This document shows positions 1-9,038 of a stretch of 64,000 nucleotides of DNA, piece by piece. Both the position numbers and the translations under genes were made by a program. This stretch comes from Cytophagaceae bacterium (GTDB taxonomy: Bacteria; Bacteroidota; Bacteroidia; Cytophagales; Flexibacteraceae): positions 1-64,000 of the forward strand of contig JAIXYP010000030.1 in the NCBI GenBank assembly GCA_027490155.1. The letters run 5' to 3'. Position 1 is the first letter of the stretch, and every line of letters begins with the position of its first letter. A model generated the notes under the pieces. It was not told the DNA's origin, searched no databases, and worked only from the letters and a program-made list of their open reading frames with translations.

Positions 1-851
1 GCATTGAGGTATGGCGTGACTTGGACTTCTACTGTGTCCTTGCTCACACATCCGTTGGCAGTAGTGACAGATACATAGTAGCTACCTGCCGTCAGCACTG
101 AGATACTATCAGCAGTAGCACCATTGCTCCAGCTATAGCTCAGGCCACGAACTGTCGGCTTTAGGGTAACGGCTGTTCCTTGGCAAGTGGTTCGGTTGGC
201 GCCAAGGCCAGCATTCAGATAAGGGGTGACAAATACATCCACAGTGTCCTTGCTCACACATCCGTTGGCAGTGGTGACAGATACATAGTAGCTACCTGCG
301 GTCAAGACTGAGATACTATCTGTAGTAGCACCCGTACTCCAGCTATAGCTAAGGCCACGAACCGCTGGCTTTAGTGTAACAGCCGTGCCTTGGCAAGTTG
401 TTTGGTTGGCTCCTAGGCCAGCATTGAGGTATGGCGTGACTTGGACTTCTACTGTGTCCTTGCTCACACATCCGTTGGCAGTAGTGACAGATACATAGTA
501 GCTACCTGCGGTCAAGACTGAGATACTATCTGTAGTAGCACCCGTACTCCAGCTATAGTTAAGGCCACGAACCGCTGGCTTTAACGTAACAGCCGTGCCT
601 TGGCAAGTTGTTTGGTTGGCTCCTAGGCCAGCATTCAGATAAGGGGTGACGAATACATCCACAGTGTCCTTGCTCACACATCCGTTGCCAGTGGTAACAG
701 ATACAAAGTAGCTACCTGCGGTTAAGACCGAAATAGAATCCGAAGTAGCACCATTGCTCCAAGCATAGCTAAGGCCACGAACCGCTGGCTTTAGGGTAAC
801 GGCTGTTCCTTGGCAAGTGGTTCGGTTGGCGCCAAGGCCAGCATTAAGGTA
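1..851 (-). repeat. Tandem 210-bp (70-aa) coding repeats
   Basis: The period is exactly 210 bp: related blocks start at 1, 211, 421, 631 and 841 on the plus strand. In protein direction, units run from 851 down, changing every 210 bp. The first 90 bases of the blocks at 1 and 421 are identical, while the second half of the block at 211 nearly matches the second half of the block at 421. The pattern is therefore mosaic rather than a simple series of copies. Each unit encodes one Ig-like module with an internal Cys pair and a WSNGAT or WSTGAT segment. Confidence 0.95.
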
Positions 852-2252
852 TGGTACTACTTCTAGCCGAATGGTGTCCTTGGCTTCGCAACCATTAGCG
901 TCGATACCCGTAAGCACAAAGCTAGTCGAGGTATCTGGGGTAGCGATAAGGCTAGCACCAGTACCCAGCGTTGTGCCAGATAGGTTTGCCCATGAAAAAC
1001 TATTAGCCCCGGAGGCCTGTAAGGTACTTGAGCTACCTAAACAAGGTTGAAGTGTAGTCGCAGTGGCAACTACTAATGGTGCTGCACTAGCCAAAACCTG
1101 CCGTACCGGGCTAGTGCCTGTACAACTAGCCGAAGTAACAGTCACCGAATAACTACCAGCCGTAGTTGCGGTATAGGTCGCTTGGGTGGCACCCGAGATA
1201 GGTCCACCGTTTAGGTTCCACTGATAGGCATTGCCAGTTGTGGCAGTAAGAAGAACGCCAGTATTAGGGCAATAGGTGGTGTCCGCGGCTGTTACAACAG
1301 GGCTGACGCCGTTGACTGTAATGACTTGCGACTCAGAAGCCGCAGGTGGCAAGGTGCAACCAAGGCTAGAGGCAGTGGGCAGATAGATCACCCTGTAGTT
1401 ACCAGCTTGGGCAGACTGAATGTTGGCTAGGACTAGGGTATTGTTGGTTTCGCCCACCAAGTCAACATTGTTTCGTTGCCATTGGTAAGACCAGCCATTT
1501 GCTGCGATAGCGGCATCTGCCGTAAGGGTAATGGTTCCTCCCTGGCAAGTGGTCGTTGCTGAAGCTGTAAAATCCCGACCAGTGGCAAAGTTCCCAGTCT
1601 GACGGGCGCTCAGCAAACGGACGTTACGTAGCATCACAATTTCATCTACGCGGTTGAAACGTGTCCGGATCGTGAAACCAAATGTGCGGGCATTAAGGCT
1701 GTTATCGATGTTGTAGACGGCATTGGCCAAGCTGACTGGGGTATTACCACCGCCATCCAAAAAAATACCAGTAACGGCAGGTGCAGCATTCGGGCTAGCA
1801 TTCGCAATAAAGTCTACTTGGTCCGAGGCATCCCAACCTGGGCCGTTGGACTGGTAACCAGACCCGTTTCCCTCGGTATTGCCGTAGTCAAATTGCAAAA
1901 AGACATCCTTGTAGGCGGCAATATTGACGTTCCTAAATGTAAGCTCTGATTGCGTTGACTGAATTTGGTAACGCTCGCCGTCGTAGGTAGAGGTGTGGCG
2001 CGAGCTAGATGGACAGCTAGGACAAAGCACCGTATTGGAGCCACCTAAAGGAATCCAGCGTGGATTGGTACTGCTTGGGTAGCCTGCAGACCCTGCTGGC
2101 GAAACGATGCTGTCACTGATGTAAGGCCAGCAGTTGCCAGTGGCTGTGTTGCGTCCTGCGATTTGGACAAACTGGGCTTGGATTGACCCCAGAAAGAGCC
2201 AAAAGCAAACCAAAAATGAGAACCAAAAACGCAAACAACAGAAGATTTTCAT
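1..2252 (-). CDS. Large secreted adhesin-like protein with Ig-like tandem repeats (3' end outside window)
   Basis: The minus-strand frame starts at the ATG at 2252-2250 and stays open to the window edge, giving 750 residues of a longer protein. Residues 1-24 form a signal peptide (MKIFCCLRFWF..., cut near SIQA-QF). About 175 residues of a non-repetitive, lectin- or jelly-roll-like region follow (many Gly/Asn/Asp). Next come three diverged Ig/PKD-like modules with CQGG, YCPN and QPCLG segments, then four 70-residue units beginning YLNAGLGAN and ending GC-x-x-KDTV, and the start of a fifth. Such modules are typical of Bacteroidota surface proteins exported by T9SS; the sorting domain would lie beyond the window. 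The neighbour at 2487-4220 carries the same module. The function, probably adhesion or a surface filament, is inferred from architecture only. I found no exact promoter match upstream. Confidence 0.85.
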   Translation of the reverse strand, partial: MKIFCCLRFWFSFLVCFWLFLGSIQAQFVQIAGRNTATGNCWPYISDSIVSPAGSAGYPSSTNPRWIPLGGSNTVLCPSCPSSSRHTSTYDGERYQIQSTQSELTFRNVNIAAYKDVFLQFDYGNTEGNGSGYQSNGPGWDASDQVDFIANASPNAAPAVTGIFLDGGGNTPVSLANAVYNIDNSLNARTFGFTIRTRFNRVDEIVMLRNVRLLSARQTGNFATGRDFTASATTTCQGGTITLTADAAIAANGWSYQWQRNNVDLVGETNNTLVLANIQSAQAGNYRVIYLPTASSLGCTLPPAASESQVITVNGVSPVVTAADTTYCPNTGVLLTATTGNAYQWNLNGGPISGATQATYTATTAGSYSVTVTSASCTGTSPVRQVLASAAPLVVATATTLQPCLGSSSTLQASGANSFSWANLSGTTLGTGASLIATPDTSTSFVLTGIDANGCEAKDTIRLEVVPYLNAGLGANRTTCQGTAVTLKPAVRGLSYAWSNGATSDSISVLTAGSYFVSVTTGNGCVSKDTVDVFVTPYLNAGLGANQTTCQGTAVTLKPAVRGLNYSWSTGATTDSISVLTAGSYYVSVTTANGCVSKDTVEVQVTPYLNAGLGANQTTCQGTAVTLKPAVRGLSYSWSTGATTDSISVLTAGSYYVSVTTANGCVSKDTVDVFVTPYLNAGLGANRTTCQGTAVTLKPTVRGLSYSWSNGATADSISVLTAGSYYVSVTTANGCVSKDTVEVQVTPYLN

Positions 2253-2486
2253 AGGAGCTGGACCTAGCCTCCATCAAGTTGATTAGTGGCTAGTTTTCAA
2301 ATCCTAAAATTAGGCACACGCCGAAACCCCGGGATTAAGCCGATGTTTCGATTGGATTAAGCAATCGGGGATCATGTTACGCAACCACTGATTGCATCTA
2401 TCGAATAGGCTGAAACATCAACAAAACATATCGCATGCCGAAGTTTGCCTAAAGGTTCAGTCAAAATAAATCCCTGAAATCAACTA

Positions 2487-4220
2487 CTATTTCAGGACCT
2501 CAACCCAGCCGCGATAGTCAGCTTGGGTACCGTTTTGCAAGGTTGCCTTGACGACATAAAAATAGGAGCCTGATGGTAGACCCTCCGCTTTCCAGCGGAT
2601 GTTAGGATCGGTGGTCCTGCCAAGCTCAACCCCATAGCGGTTGTAGAAGCGGGCCTCTGCAGATAAGAAGACAGATTCTCTTGTAGGGCGGAAGTCATCG
2701 TTCTGTCCGTCTTGGTTAGGGGTCAGGAAATTAGGCAAGGTCCATGCACAATTACCAAGCTTAAGGCTGGTGGCTGTCAAACGTGAGCAACCATTGCGGC
2801 TGAGGCGAACCTCATACTTGCCTACCAAGCCTGGTGTGATGGTCTGGGTAGTGGCACCCGTGTTCCAGAAGTAGGCATAGCCAGCTGGTGCCGTGATGAC
2901 CTCGGTCTGTATGTCGCAGGTCGTGATTACACTTGGTAAAGAGTCGGTGATAGCGGGCTGGATAGCTATAATGATGGTATCCTTATCTAGACAGGTACTG
3001 CCATTGACCAAGGTGCCAACTATGGTGCCACTGGTGCCGACCTTTAATGTTGATGAAGTTGGCCCAGTGCTCCAGACGATAGGCAGGCCTGCTGTTGCTG
3101 CGACAGTAGAGCTTAGGGTAACGCTATCCCCACCACAAATTGCCAGATCAGGCCCCAAAAAGCCACGGGTGGGATTATCGGACTTGACGACGATGGTATC
3201 TCTGCTTTCGCAACCTGAAGCAGGGGTTACAATAACAGAATAGCTACCTGCCGTTGTGACCCTAATAGAATCGGTGGTAGCACCATTACTCCAGCGGGTG
3301 CGGACACCCCTTGAGGCTGGCTTAAGGATCACTGGTTGACCAAGGCATACTTGTTTATCCGCACCGAGGCCTGCATTACCAATAGTACCAAACGTCACTT
3401 TGATGGTATCTGTCACGGTGCATAGGCCATTAGAGTAGGTTGCCCAATATTTACCCGAATTACGGACCGAAATGCTTTGTGTGCCTAATCCATTAGACCA
3501 AGTAAGTGTGGCGCCAGAAAGTGGCGGAGCCGTGATGGTATAGCTATTGAGTCCGCACAAAGAAGTATCCGGACCTAGGCTAAAGTTGCCAGTGTTGAAC
3601 GACGGTGTGAAGCTAGTCGTGGTCATACACTTGTTGCTGGTATTGGTCAGCTTAGTGGCTGTCCATCCTATCACATTGCTTGTCGAGGAGCTGGGCCACG
3701 AGTTGGGGCCTGAGCCAGAGATATTGTTATAGCGTGTACAATTGGTCGGAAGCCGCTCTAAGCGAGTCTCTAACAAGGCATTGTTAACCCCACCAACACG
3801 ATAGCCTGAGATGGTATTATCGTTCCAGCGAGCAACCATGTCCACAAAGGTGCGATTTGGCCCCTTCATGATGGCCACCTTTTCGTTGCCATTGATGCCT
3901 GTGGCATTGGCCGTGGTGAAGTCACAACTACCACTACAGTCCGAATTGCAATAGACTGTATTGCCGATATACTTCACCGCACCAGGGGCCAAAACGCCCG
4001 TTAGCCGAACGCTGTCTGCGACCCGTCCGTTTTCATCCTGCATCTTGAAGATGTAGCGCCCTGTGGTTAGGTTGATGGGTTGCGTGGTCGGGTTCACGAT
4101 TGTTACGCCATAGCCACTGCCTGTCTTAGAGTCTATGTACTCGACGATCATGACGTCATCGGTCTGGGCCTTGGCTAGCAAGGTCGTCAGGCAACAAAGA
4201 GCAAAAAGCAGATACTTCAT
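2487..4220 (-). CDS. Secreted lamin-tail/Ig-like protein with T9SS type B sorting domain
   Basis: 577 residues. A signal peptide (MKYLLFALCCLTTLLAKAQ) precedes an N-terminal region (about 20-190) that resembles a lamin-tail domain, with the pattern IVEYIDSKTGSGYG...VTIVNPT. Several Ig/PKD-like modules follow (about 215-490), each with paired Cys and WSNG-type turns. The last 85 residues (LPNFLTPNQDGQNDDF...YNRYGVELGR...GLPSGSYFYVV) are a clear gliding-motility-associated C-terminal domain, the type B signal used by T9SS. The protein should be exported and attached to or released from the cell surface. The module near residues 283-352 is closely related to the repeat unit of the gene just downstream on the same strand (1-2252). 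A TACCTTTG promoter element lies 33 bases upstream of the ATG. A role in adhesion is inferred. Confidence 0.88.
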   Translation of the reverse strand: MKYLLFALCCLTTLLAKAQTDDVMIVEYIDSKTGSGYGVTIVNPTTQPINLTTGRYIFKMQDENGRVADSVRLTGVLAPGAVKYIGNTVYCNSDCSGSCDFTTANATGINGNEKVAIMKGPNRTFVDMVARWNDNTISGYRVGGVNNALLETRLERLPTNCTRYNNISGSGPNSWPSSSTSNVIGWTATKLTNTSNKCMTTTSFTPSFNTGNFSLGPDTSLCGLNSYTITAPPLSGATLTWSNGLGTQSISVRNSGKYWATYSNGLCTVTDTIKVTFGTIGNAGLGADKQVCLGQPVILKPASRGVRTRWSNGATTDSIRVTTAGSYSVIVTPASGCESRDTIVVKSDNPTRGFLGPDLAICGGDSVTLSSTVAATAGLPIVWSTGPTSSTLKVGTSGTIVGTLVNGSTCLDKDTIIIAIQPAITDSLPSVITTCDIQTEVITAPAGYAYFWNTGATTQTITPGLVGKYEVRLSRNGCSRLTATSLKLGNCAWTLPNFLTPNQDGQNDDFRPTRESVFLSAEARFYNRYGVELGRTTDPNIRWKAEGLPSGSYFYVVKATLQNGTQADYRGWVEVLK

Positions 4221-4252
4221 CCGGGATTGGGGTGTGGGTGATTTGGTATCAG

Positions 4253-4260
4253 CAAAGGTA
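4253..4260 (-). promoter_or_regulatory. Candidate -7 promoter element (TACCTTTG)
   Basis: An exact match on the minus strand to the Bacteroidota -7 consensus TAnnTTTG, 33 bases upstream of the ATG at 4220, predicting a leader of about 25 bases. No TTTG is seen at the expected -33 position, so support rests on one element and on position. Confidence 0.5.
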
Positions 4261-4432
4261 TGGCCTATGTAGGAGAATTTTGCTAACCATATTGTCAGCA
4301 GAATATCAGGCGTAGGGAGGGTATTTGTGTGATTTACGAAAAATTTGTAGCGAATACTGCGACCAATATTAAATCCCTTTAATACTTGGCACGATTTTTA
4401 TTAACCTATTCCAACACAACCAACCCACCCGC

Positions 4433-5260
4433 GTGTTACCGAAACCACAAACAAGTTCGAAAGCCTACAGCTTGCAGCCAAAGAGCCCTACCCATCTAAT
4501 TTTAACCCTGATAACGAGCACTTTCGTTTTCCTTGCCGATTTCTCTACCAAGGCCCAATCCCTAATTGTCGGGATTCCTTCGGCAGACGTAACCCACCCA
4601 GGCCTGCTAGAGTGGACCCACGAAAGCCAATTCGCCCCCAAAAGCGACAATACTGTCGCCTGGAACAGCTTCAACTTCCTGACATACGGCATAGCCAAAA
4701 ACACCGAGGTCTCTGTTTCGCTCAATAACCTAGGCTATCCCAGCACCTTTAACGAAGCCTTGGGCTTTGGTGCTAAACACATTATCCCGCTCTATCATGG
4801 CGAGGCCGACCATGACAACAAAAACCACCACCTGATCGGACACGATACCCGCCTGACGGTTGGGGCGGTTGCCAACTATTCTTTTAGCAGGAAGCAACCT
4901 GGCTATTGGGTATTTAGCCACCTCAGCTACCGTTTGCCAAGCATCTATACCCGTCTAACCGCTGGGGTGAGTAATGGCAATGCCCCCACCTTTGGCTACC
5001 GCAACATCCCAACTGGCGAAGGCCTCAGCATCGAACAAGCCAACCAGCCTTGGTCTGCCATCCTAGGGTTTGAGCAGCCCATCGCCCACCGCTGGTCTTT
5101 CATTGCGGACTGGTTCAGCGGCACCCATGACCTAGCCTGCTTTATCCCCGCCATCCAGTACGAACGTGACAAACAAGTCATCATTGTCGGCTACAAGATC
5201 CCGAACAATGGCCAGTCTGGCTACCATGCCTTGGTGCTGGAGACGATGATACGGTTTTAG
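4433..5260 (+). CDS. Secreted or outer-membrane protein of unknown function
   Basis: I do not recognise a family. The frame opens with GTG at 4433 and contains no ATG in its first part. A hydrophobic stretch LILTLITSTFVFLADFSTKAQ gives a signal peptide cut near KAQ-S; an in-frame TTG at 4472 would give a more usual 30-residue leader, so the start is uncertain. The mature part (about 235 residues) is rich in alternating aromatic and polar residues (for example FNFLTYGIAKNTEVSVSLNNLGY, split here as a description of 8-12 residue amphipathic strands) and ends MIRF, a terminal aromatic residue as found in outer-membrane beta-barrels. It is probably a small barrel (inference). It faces the oxidoreductase gene at 5396-6535 and shares a terminator hairpin with it. 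Confidence 0.7.
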   Translation: MLPKPQTSSKAYSLQPKSPTHLILTLITSTFVFLADFSTKAQSLIVGIPSADVTHPGLLEWTHESQFAPKSDNTVAWNSFNFLTYGIAKNTEVSVSLNNLGYPSTFNEALGFGAKHIIPLYHGEADHDNKNHHLIGHDTRLTVGAVANYSFSRKQPGYWVFSHLSYRLPSIYTRLTAGVSNGNAPTFGYRNIPTGEGLSIEQANQPWSAILGFEQPIAHRWSFIADWFSGTHDLACFIPAIQYERDKQVIIVGYKIPNNGQSGYHALVLETMIRF

Positions 5261-5334
5261 GCTAACTCTGACCTTTTAGGTTTATAAACGCTTGTTAATA
5301 AGCTCTGCTTTATCAATCCCCCCCAACCAAAAAC

Positions 5335-5364
5335 ATCCCCCTACAGCAATTGCCGCAGGGGGAT
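5335..5364. terminator. Hairpin between convergent genes
   Basis: ATCCCCCT (5335-5342) pairs perfectly with AGGGGGAT (5357-5364). On the minus strand the stem is followed by GTTTTTGG; on the plus strand by ATTTCTATTT. It probably ends both the gene at 4433-5260 and that at 5396-6535. Confidence 0.5.
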
Positions 5365-5395
5365 ATTTCTATTTGTGTCAACAACGATTAAAACT

Positions 5396-6535
5396 CTACC
5401 ACTCCAACCCTACAACAGTTCCGCTCTCCGTACTCTGGAGGGCGGCGGCGAAGAGCTTGTGGCTTGCAACGGCCTCCGCAGGGGTGGCGCAGGTGAAACG
5501 GCCAGAGGAAGGTAGGCCATTTTTGACCAAGTGCCGCTCCTCGAAGTAGCCGGCCAGCATTTGCATAAAGCAGTCTGGGAATCCCACCTCGAAGATCCCG
5601 CCCGTGATGGTAGGGTAAGGGGTAGCAAAACCGAGGTCGGTCTTCTGCCAGTATTGCTCCTTCTCACGTTTATAGACATAAAGCGTCTTAGGCTCCTTGG
5701 TCGAGAACCGCACACCACCCTCTGTACCGAGCACCTCTAGGAACCAAGTATTGGTCTCGGTTGGGGCCATGCGTTTGGTCTCGAGGGTCATAGGCACACT
5801 GCGTCCATCGATCGTGACGGCGGTGTGTAAAACGGCATTGTCCCACGTGTCGCAAGCAGCCATGCCACCTTTGCCATCAGGGCGTTCGGTATAGATTTTC
5901 TGGAGCTGGGCATAGACCGTATCAGGGTACCAACCTAGGCGGAATGGTACGTGAGCAGCATGCATCCCAAGGTCTCCCATTACGCCGATCTGGCCGCAGA
6001 ATTTAACCTGACGTTTCCAGTTGATGGCTTTGGTAGGGTCTAGGTCACTGCTGTGGTGGAAACCAGATTTGATCTCGAGCAGGGTGCCTAGTTTGCCTGA
6101 CTTAATCTCCTGGATCACCCGCTGAACGCCTGGGAGGAACGGAAACTCAGAGCTACAACGGACGAATTGGCCAGATGCCTCGGCTGCTGTATAGATAGCG
6201 TTGGCAGCATCAGCATCGATCCCGAAAGGTTTCTCAGCCAATAGATCCTTGCCAGCGGCCAGCACATCTAGGTAGATTTGCTGGTGCAGGTTATGCGGCA
6301 CTGCCACATAGACCACCTCGACATCAGAGGCCAAAAGGGCATGGTAGTCAGTGGTTAGTAGCTCGATGGTTGAGACACGTTTGTACCACTTCAGAACGTC
6401 TTCACTAAGGTCAGCCACAGCAGTTAGCACTGGCTGGGCTGGGCTATCGTTGAGGACAAACCAACGGGCGAAAGCACTAGCGGCCTCCTTGCCCATCAGT
6501 CCACCACCGATGATGCCTACTTTTACTTGTTTCAT
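5396..6535 (-). CDS. Gfo/Idh/MocA-family NAD(P)-dependent oxidoreductase
   Basis: 379 residues, the usual length for the family. The N-terminal Rossmann fold begins KVGIIGGGLMG (glycine-rich dinucleotide loop, residues 6-15), and EKP at 101-103 supplies the conserved lysine (K102) that binds cofactor and substrate. The C-terminal half is the beta-sheet substrate domain, with GDLGMHAAHVPF as the catalytic-helix region. Family members oxidise or reduce hydroxyls of sugars and cyclitols. There is no signal peptide, so it is cytoplasmic. It lies 57 bases downstream of an aldolase gene on the same strand, so the two probably form an operon for catabolism of a sugar or sugar acid. The substrate cannot be read from sequence. 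Confidence 0.92.
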   Translation of the reverse strand: MKQVKVGIIGGGLMGKEAASAFARWFVLNDSPAQPVLTAVADLSEDVLKWYKRVSTIELLTTDYHALLASDVEVVYVAVPHNLHQQIYLDVLAAGKDLLAEKPFGIDADAANAIYTAAEASGQFVRCSSEFPFLPGVQRVIQEIKSGKLGTLLEIKSGFHHSSDLDPTKAINWKRQVKFCGQIGVMGDLGMHAAHVPFRLGWYPDTVYAQLQKIYTERPDGKGGMAACDTWDNAVLHTAVTIDGRSVPMTLETKRMAPTETNTWFLEVLGTEGGVRFSTKEPKTLYVYKREKEQYWQKTDLGFATPYPTITGGIFEVGFPDCFMQMLAGYFEERHLVKNGLPSSGRFTCATPAEAVASHKLFAAALQSTESGTVVGLEW

Positions 6536-6592
6536 TTCGGAGAATGTTTGGGATATGATAACGACAGTCCAGAAGACTGCTATATCGCTTGA

Positions 6593-7423
6593 TTATTTGA
6601 CCAGACCAATAACGTCAGCCACGGTAGCACCCTCATGGACGACGGCCATCAAGGCACGGGTCATAGCACCTGGCTTCGGATGCTGAATGATGTTACGACC
6701 GTAAACGATGCCTTTGACACCCTGTTGGATAAGGTTATAGGTACGGGTCAGGATCTCCTCATCCGTCGCACGGCCACCGCCGCGTACGAGTACAGGAATA
6801 TCGCCAGCGGTCTCGACCACTTTGTGATAGACGCTAACATCATCCGTAGGGTCAGATTTGATGATGTCGGCACCGAGCTCGACAGCTTGGCGCACCAATG
6901 GAATGATTTTCTTTTCATCACCATCCACCATGTAGCCACCGGCTTTGGCATTCTCTTGGAAAACCAATGGCTCGATCATCAACGGCATGCTGAACTGATC
7001 ACAGATCGGCTTGATGGACAAGATGTTCTGGATACACTGGTCAGCAACCTCTGGTTGGTTCGGGATCTGGAATAGGTTGACGACCACACAGGTGGCATCA
7101 AGCCTAATAGCCTGGGTAACAGGCTCGCTAATCATGCGGCTAAAAAGGGTGCGTGGCAGCAGAGTGCCATAGACGTTTGCCACATCCGTGCGGAGGACAA
7201 GACTAGGCTTATGACGACCTGGGAGATTCTGGAGGTAGTGGGCCTGACCAACTGTGAGCTGAATGGCATCAGGTGCTGCCTCTACCAAAGTGGTTATGGC
7301 GGTTTTGATGTGCTCGATACCTTGTAGGAAGGCATACTCGTTAAAAAATCCGTGGTCGATTGCCACGTCGAAACAGCGGCCAGACTGCTGGTTGAACAAG
7401 CGCTGTAGGCGGAAGTTCTTCAT
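6593..7423 (-). CDS. Class I aldolase, DeoC/FbaB/LsrF-like
   Basis: 276 residues in a TIM-barrel aldolase frame. FDVAIDHGF near residue 20 matches the AxDHG strand of FbaB- and LsrF-type enzymes. LGADIIKSDPTDD near residue 190 carries the probable Schiff-base lysine, and VLVRGGGRATDEE plus GVKGIVYGRNI form the phosphate-binding glycine loops at the barrel's C-terminal end. These enzymes make or break a C-C bond in phosphorylated ketoses. The gene is first in a two-gene minus-strand unit with the Gfo/Idh/MocA oxidoreductase, so the product of one may be the substrate of the other. Transfer activity like that of LsrF is possible; the exact substrate is unknown. Confidence 0.85.
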   Translation of the reverse strand: MKNFRLQRLFNQQSGRCFDVAIDHGFFNEYAFLQGIEHIKTAITTLVEAAPDAIQLTVGQAHYLQNLPGRHKPSLVLRTDVANVYGTLLPRTLFSRMISEPVTQAIRLDATCVVVNLFQIPNQPEVADQCIQNILSIKPICDQFSMPLMIEPLVFQENAKAGGYMVDGDEKKIIPLVRQAVELGADIIKSDPTDDVSVYHKVVETAGDIPVLVRGGGRATDEEILTRTYNLIQQGVKGIVYGRNIIQHPKPGAMTRALMAVVHEGATVADVIGLVK

Positions 7424-7650
7424 AAAGCGTATTTGTTTTGGGCCATGGGCGTCGCCGCTGGCCGTGGTTTGTTTTCTTTGCAGGACAGCTGCATGACTTC
7501 GAATCAGGATGTAATAGCTACACCTATTCTAACTGCATCTACTTGCATGGCAAATCAACACAAAATGGCCTATAGTTTGCGCATTATTTATATGTAAACT
7601 TCGCTCTGATTACCAAGTGTGCTCTTGGCACTTTACCCTAACGCTGACGA

Positions 7651-8847
7651 ATGAACAAATCCACTACCTCCCTATCTACCCCAATGGTGTTGCCAACAGG
7701 GGGAAAGCCCATTTTTTGGGACTTTTTACAGCCAATCTTTGGCTTTAGCCTGCTAGGCGCTCTAATCCCTTTTCTTACGGTTCAGGCCCAAGTGGTCCCA
7801 AGCACCACAGCGCCAGCACTCGATACTGCCAAAGTGGTGCCCTTAGTATCGCCCACCAAAATGTCAGGTAAGGCCCCTTACAAAAAAGGCATCCATGATG
7901 GCATGGCCAACGAGCTGCAACCACTAACCAAAAGGGCTAACTACGGGCGGATGCTCGAGCCTAAGGACAAAGTGATGCATGGGGTGGGCCAAAGTGGTGA
8001 TGCTTTCCGGAACTATGCCACTGCCGCGGGTCCAGACCTCCAGCCTAGCGTCTATATGACCTATCATAACCTGAGCACCCTTGGCGATGGCACTAGGTTG
8101 CGCAAGGATTTGCAACGGATAGCAAACTTACCCTACCCTGCCATTCCGCAGCTGGGCCTCCCGATGACCTTTGATGGGCAACCGGAAAAACACTATGAGC
8201 ACCTAGTCGCTGCTGGCCAACATGATGCTGATATTCAGACATTCATACGTGAAATCAAAGCCTTTAACCGCCCCATTTACCTCCGCCTGGGTTATGAGTT
8301 CAACGGATTTTGGAACGGATACGAAGCCAAAAGCTATATAGCTGCCTATCGTCATGTGGCAGATGCCATTAGGGCCAGTGGACTCAAAAACGTGGCCTTG
8401 GTCTGGTGTTTTGCAGTGGACTCGGACCAAGATGACTACATGCAGTTCTACCCCGGTGACAACTATGTGGACTGGTGGAGCATCGACGTGTTTAGCGCTT
8501 GGCAATTTGAGCGACCTGAGCTATGGAACTTCTTGGACAGTGCCAAGGCTCGCAAATATCCTGTCATGATTGGTGAATGTACCCCTCGTAGGATGAGTGT
8601 ATCAAAGGGAGACTCAAGCTGGAGGCTTTGGTTTGTGCCCTACTTCAATATGGTGCGGCTATACCCCAACCTGAAGGGTACTTCTTACATCAACTGGAAT
8701 TGGCAGGGTACCTCGTGGCCAGACTGGGGCGATGCACGCATCGAAGCTGCACCAGAAGACCTGCGCAAAAAATACCTAAAGGAGCTCAGCCAACCTTGGT
8801 ACCTGCATAGCACCCGCAAGAATAGGAAGTTTTTACTGGGTCAATAA
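7651..8847 (+). CDS. Secreted GH26-like glycoside hydrolase (beta-mannanase-like)
   Basis: 398 residues. The N-terminus has a hydrophobic segment (FLQPIFGFSLLGALIPFLTVQAQ), consistent with a signal peptide; an alternative start is M12. The catalytic domain has the GH26 layout: YLRLGYEFNGFW carries the likely acid/base E216, and VMIGECTP the likely nucleophile E309. WSIDVFSAW and YINWNWQGTSWPDW supply substrate-facing aromatics. GH26 enzymes cut beta-mannans, and some act on beta-1,3-xylan or beta-glucan. A beta-mannosidase gene lies at 13674-16292 and an alpha-galactosidase at 59510-61528, a set that could finish the job. The gene diverges from the aldolase operon across 227 bases, in which I see only a weak promoter match near 7573-7600. 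Confidence 0.75.
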   Translation: MNKSTTSLSTPMVLPTGGKPIFWDFLQPIFGFSLLGALIPFLTVQAQVVPSTTAPALDTAKVVPLVSPTKMSGKAPYKKGIHDGMANELQPLTKRANYGRMLEPKDKVMHGVGQSGDAFRNYATAAGPDLQPSVYMTYHNLSTLGDGTRLRKDLQRIANLPYPAIPQLGLPMTFDGQPEKHYEHLVAAGQHDADIQTFIREIKAFNRPIYLRLGYEFNGFWNGYEAKSYIAAYRHVADAIRASGLKNVALVWCFAVDSDQDDYMQFYPGDNYVDWWSIDVFSAWQFERPELWNFLDSAKARKYPVMIGECTPRRMSVSKGDSSWRLWFVPYFNMVRLYPNLKGTSYINWNWQGTSWPDWGDARIEAAPEDLRKKYLKELSQPWYLHSTRKNRKFLLGQ

Positions 8848-9038
8848 GTAGCGACTGTCAGATTGAATTAACAACCACCAAGGTATCAAATAGCCATTCT
8901 AATTGATGTTACTGGTACGTTAACAACTTGTGCCTGCACTAAAAGTGAAGAAAACGCGGAGTCCAAGAAGTAGAGGAAGAGCGTTAATAGGCCATCTAAC
9001 ATTCCTGCACGAAACATCCTAACTCTTGATCTTTGCCG

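Noticed and set aside
1-851. Tandem repeats as a possible CRISPR array
   Set aside because: The units are 210 bp, contiguous, coding in one frame, and have no spacers or cas genes near them.
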